Shown here: piece by piece, positions 63,073 through 64,000 of the stretch
How positions within the stretch are numbered: the first letter of the stretch is position 1
Layout of the letters: every line of letters begins with the position of its first letter
Assembly: GCF_004310665.1 (NCBI RefSeq)
Contig: NZ_SIXF01000003.1
Coordinates: 1,087-65,086, forward strand
Direction: 5' to 3'
Source: Pedobacter kyonggii
GTDB taxonomy: Bacteria > Bacteroidota > Bacteroidia > Sphingobacteriales > Sphingobacteriaceae
DNA length: 64,000 bases
Program-made: the position numbers and the translations under genes
The notes under the pieces: model-generated
What the model was told of the DNA's origin: nothing
Database searches by the model: none
The model's input: only the letters and a program-made list of their open reading frames with translations

Positions 63073-64000
63073 TCTCTTATTCTTCTCTTCAATCCACAAC
63101 GACATATATTTGGTGCTCTGTGCCGTATGGTGATTTAATACCTGTCCGAAAAAGTTATTTTGTCGGTGTGCAGTTAAATCTGAAGCTAATTTCTCAGTTT
63201 TTTGTATGAACTGATCAGCAAAATGTTTTGCCGAATACCTTTGGTTAATAATCTGTACGCCATTTTGCTGCGCAATTTGCCAGGCATTTTTATCCTGATA
63301 GAGTTTTACGGCTTCATCAATAAATAATTCTAAATTATCTTCAATGCTACCGTTCCAATCTAAATTGCCTTTCATGGCTTCTGCACCAACGGATGTTGTA
63401 ACTGAGGGCGTACCCATTCGCATGGCATCAATAAATTTACCTTTTACACCTGCACCGAACTGAATAGGGGCAAGTAATATCCGATGTTGAGCAATGGTTT
63501 CCTGAGCATCTAAAGCTCTTCCTTTAATTAAGAATTTTTCGTTTTTGTTATCCAACTGCAGTACTTTTTGCGAAGCATAAGATCCAAATATATTCAAGTT
63601 TGCATTTGGAACCCTTTTTCTGAGTACTGGCCAGATCTTAGTTTTTAAAACCTGAACGGTATTCCAGTTGGGCTCATGAAGGAAATTGCCAATGAAAACA
63701 AAATCTGCCCGATCCTCAAAGGGAATCCATTTTTCGACAACCTGCAGATCGATTTCTTCTTCGAGAAAAGGTAAATAATAAATCAGCGAAGGATCAATTT
63801 TGAATTGATTTTTCAATATATCCATCTCCACTTCCGAAATCATCATAGATAAATCGCAGCGCAAAATTGATGCAATTTCTCTTTTGGCAGTATCGGAAAA
63901 TAAATCTAAAACTTGTTTTTTCTTGTCGCTTTGTTGGCGCGCGCTTCTCAGACAATGTAAATCTTCGGTATCTAAAATCCTAAGTGCATTAGGGCATTCC
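63070..64000 (-). CDS. Glycosyltransferase (GT4-like), 5' end beyond the window
   Basis: At least 309 residues are open to the right edge, so the start lies outside. The C-terminal nucleotide-sugar part is recognised by ADFVFIGNFLHEPNWNTVQVL, LNIFGSYASQ, and GAGVKGKFIDAMRMGTPSVTTSVGAEAM, a GT4-type donor-binding loop. The upstream visible part has RREIASIL-like helices (AKREIASILRCDLSMMISEVE). Acceptor unknown. Confidence 0.75.
   Translation of the reverse strand, partial: ECPNALRILDTEDLHCLRSARQQSDKKKQVLDLFSDTAKREIASILRCDLSMMISEVEMDILKNQFKIDPSLIYYLPFLEEEIDLQVVEKWIPFEDRADFVFIGNFLHEPNWNTVQVLKTKIWPVLRKRVPNANLNIFGSYASQKVLQLDNKNEKFLIKGRALDAQETIAQHRILLAPIQFGAGVKGKFIDAMRMGTPSVTTSVGAEAMKGNLDWNGSIEDNLELFIDEAVKLYQDKNAWQIAQQNGVQIINQRYSAKHFADQFIQKTEKLASDLTAHRQNNFFGQVLNHHTAQSTKYMSLWIEEKNKR

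Overview
The window looks like a chromosomal segment of a Bacteroidota bacterium, most likely Sphingobacteriaceae and close to Pedobacter. The evidence is a low-GC genome, many promoters of the TAnnTTTG type, a gliding-type ABC transporter (GldA/GldF/GldG), a T9SS type-B sorted surface protein, SprB-like repeats, DUF4397 lipoproteins, and the style of gyrB, dnaE, dnaN and glycyl-tRNA synthetase. No tRNA, rRNA, prophage or CRISPR array was seen.

Layout. 0-0.5 kb: the end of a decayed IS1182-type element. 0.5-8.4 kb: an OmpH/Skp-like lipoprotein, a large nested-palindrome repeat, gyrB, a bestrophin/Usp pair and an OmpR-type two-component pair. 8.7-13 kb: small metabolic and stress genes (SRPBCC protein, group III truncated haemoglobin, retropepsin-like protease, malate dehydrogenase, DUF6624). 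13.4-22.2 kb: a DnaE replicase with a fused DnaQ-type exonuclease, thioredoxin, a PQQ-type sugar dehydrogenase homologue, a DUF58 protein, and a peroxiredoxin/DsbA-like pair. 23-33.5 kb: aromatic amino-acid catabolism (hppD, hmgA, fahA, flavin reductase, phhA), interrupted by small genes and a VapBC pair whose toxin is frameshifted. 34-43 kb: GtrA, CAP, SDR/AraC, a giant T9SS cargo, a 2H phosphoesterase and glycyl-tRNA synthetase. 43.6-48.2 kb: a cytoplasmic subtilisin with a translationally coupled, propeptide-like mini-protein, divergent from an operon of two membrane proteins and a NarL-type two-component pair. 48.3-57.3 kb: GDPD, gldA, two beta-barrel paralogues, gldFG, dnaN, two DUF4397 lipoproteins, DedA. 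57.3-64 kb: Zn-phospholipase/nuclease, SUFU-domain protein, LLM oxidoreductase, HscA and a truncated glycosyltransferase.

How genes work together. PhhA, HppD, HmgA and FahA cover four of the steps from phenylalanine to fumarate plus acetoacetate; the tyrosine aminotransferase and maleylacetoacetate isomerase are not here. GyrB, DnaE and DnaN are replication genes but do not form one operon.

The most unusual material is (i) the subtilisin plus detached-prodomain pair facing a sensor operon, (ii) several families of short intergenic palindromic repeats, one showing compensatory stem changes between copies, (iii) a nested inverted-repeat structure of about 0.45 kb upstream of gyrB, (iv) the frameshifted VapC toxin, and (v) a candidate 33-residue ORF upstream of hmgA. 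All calls come from reading the sequence; no database search was run.
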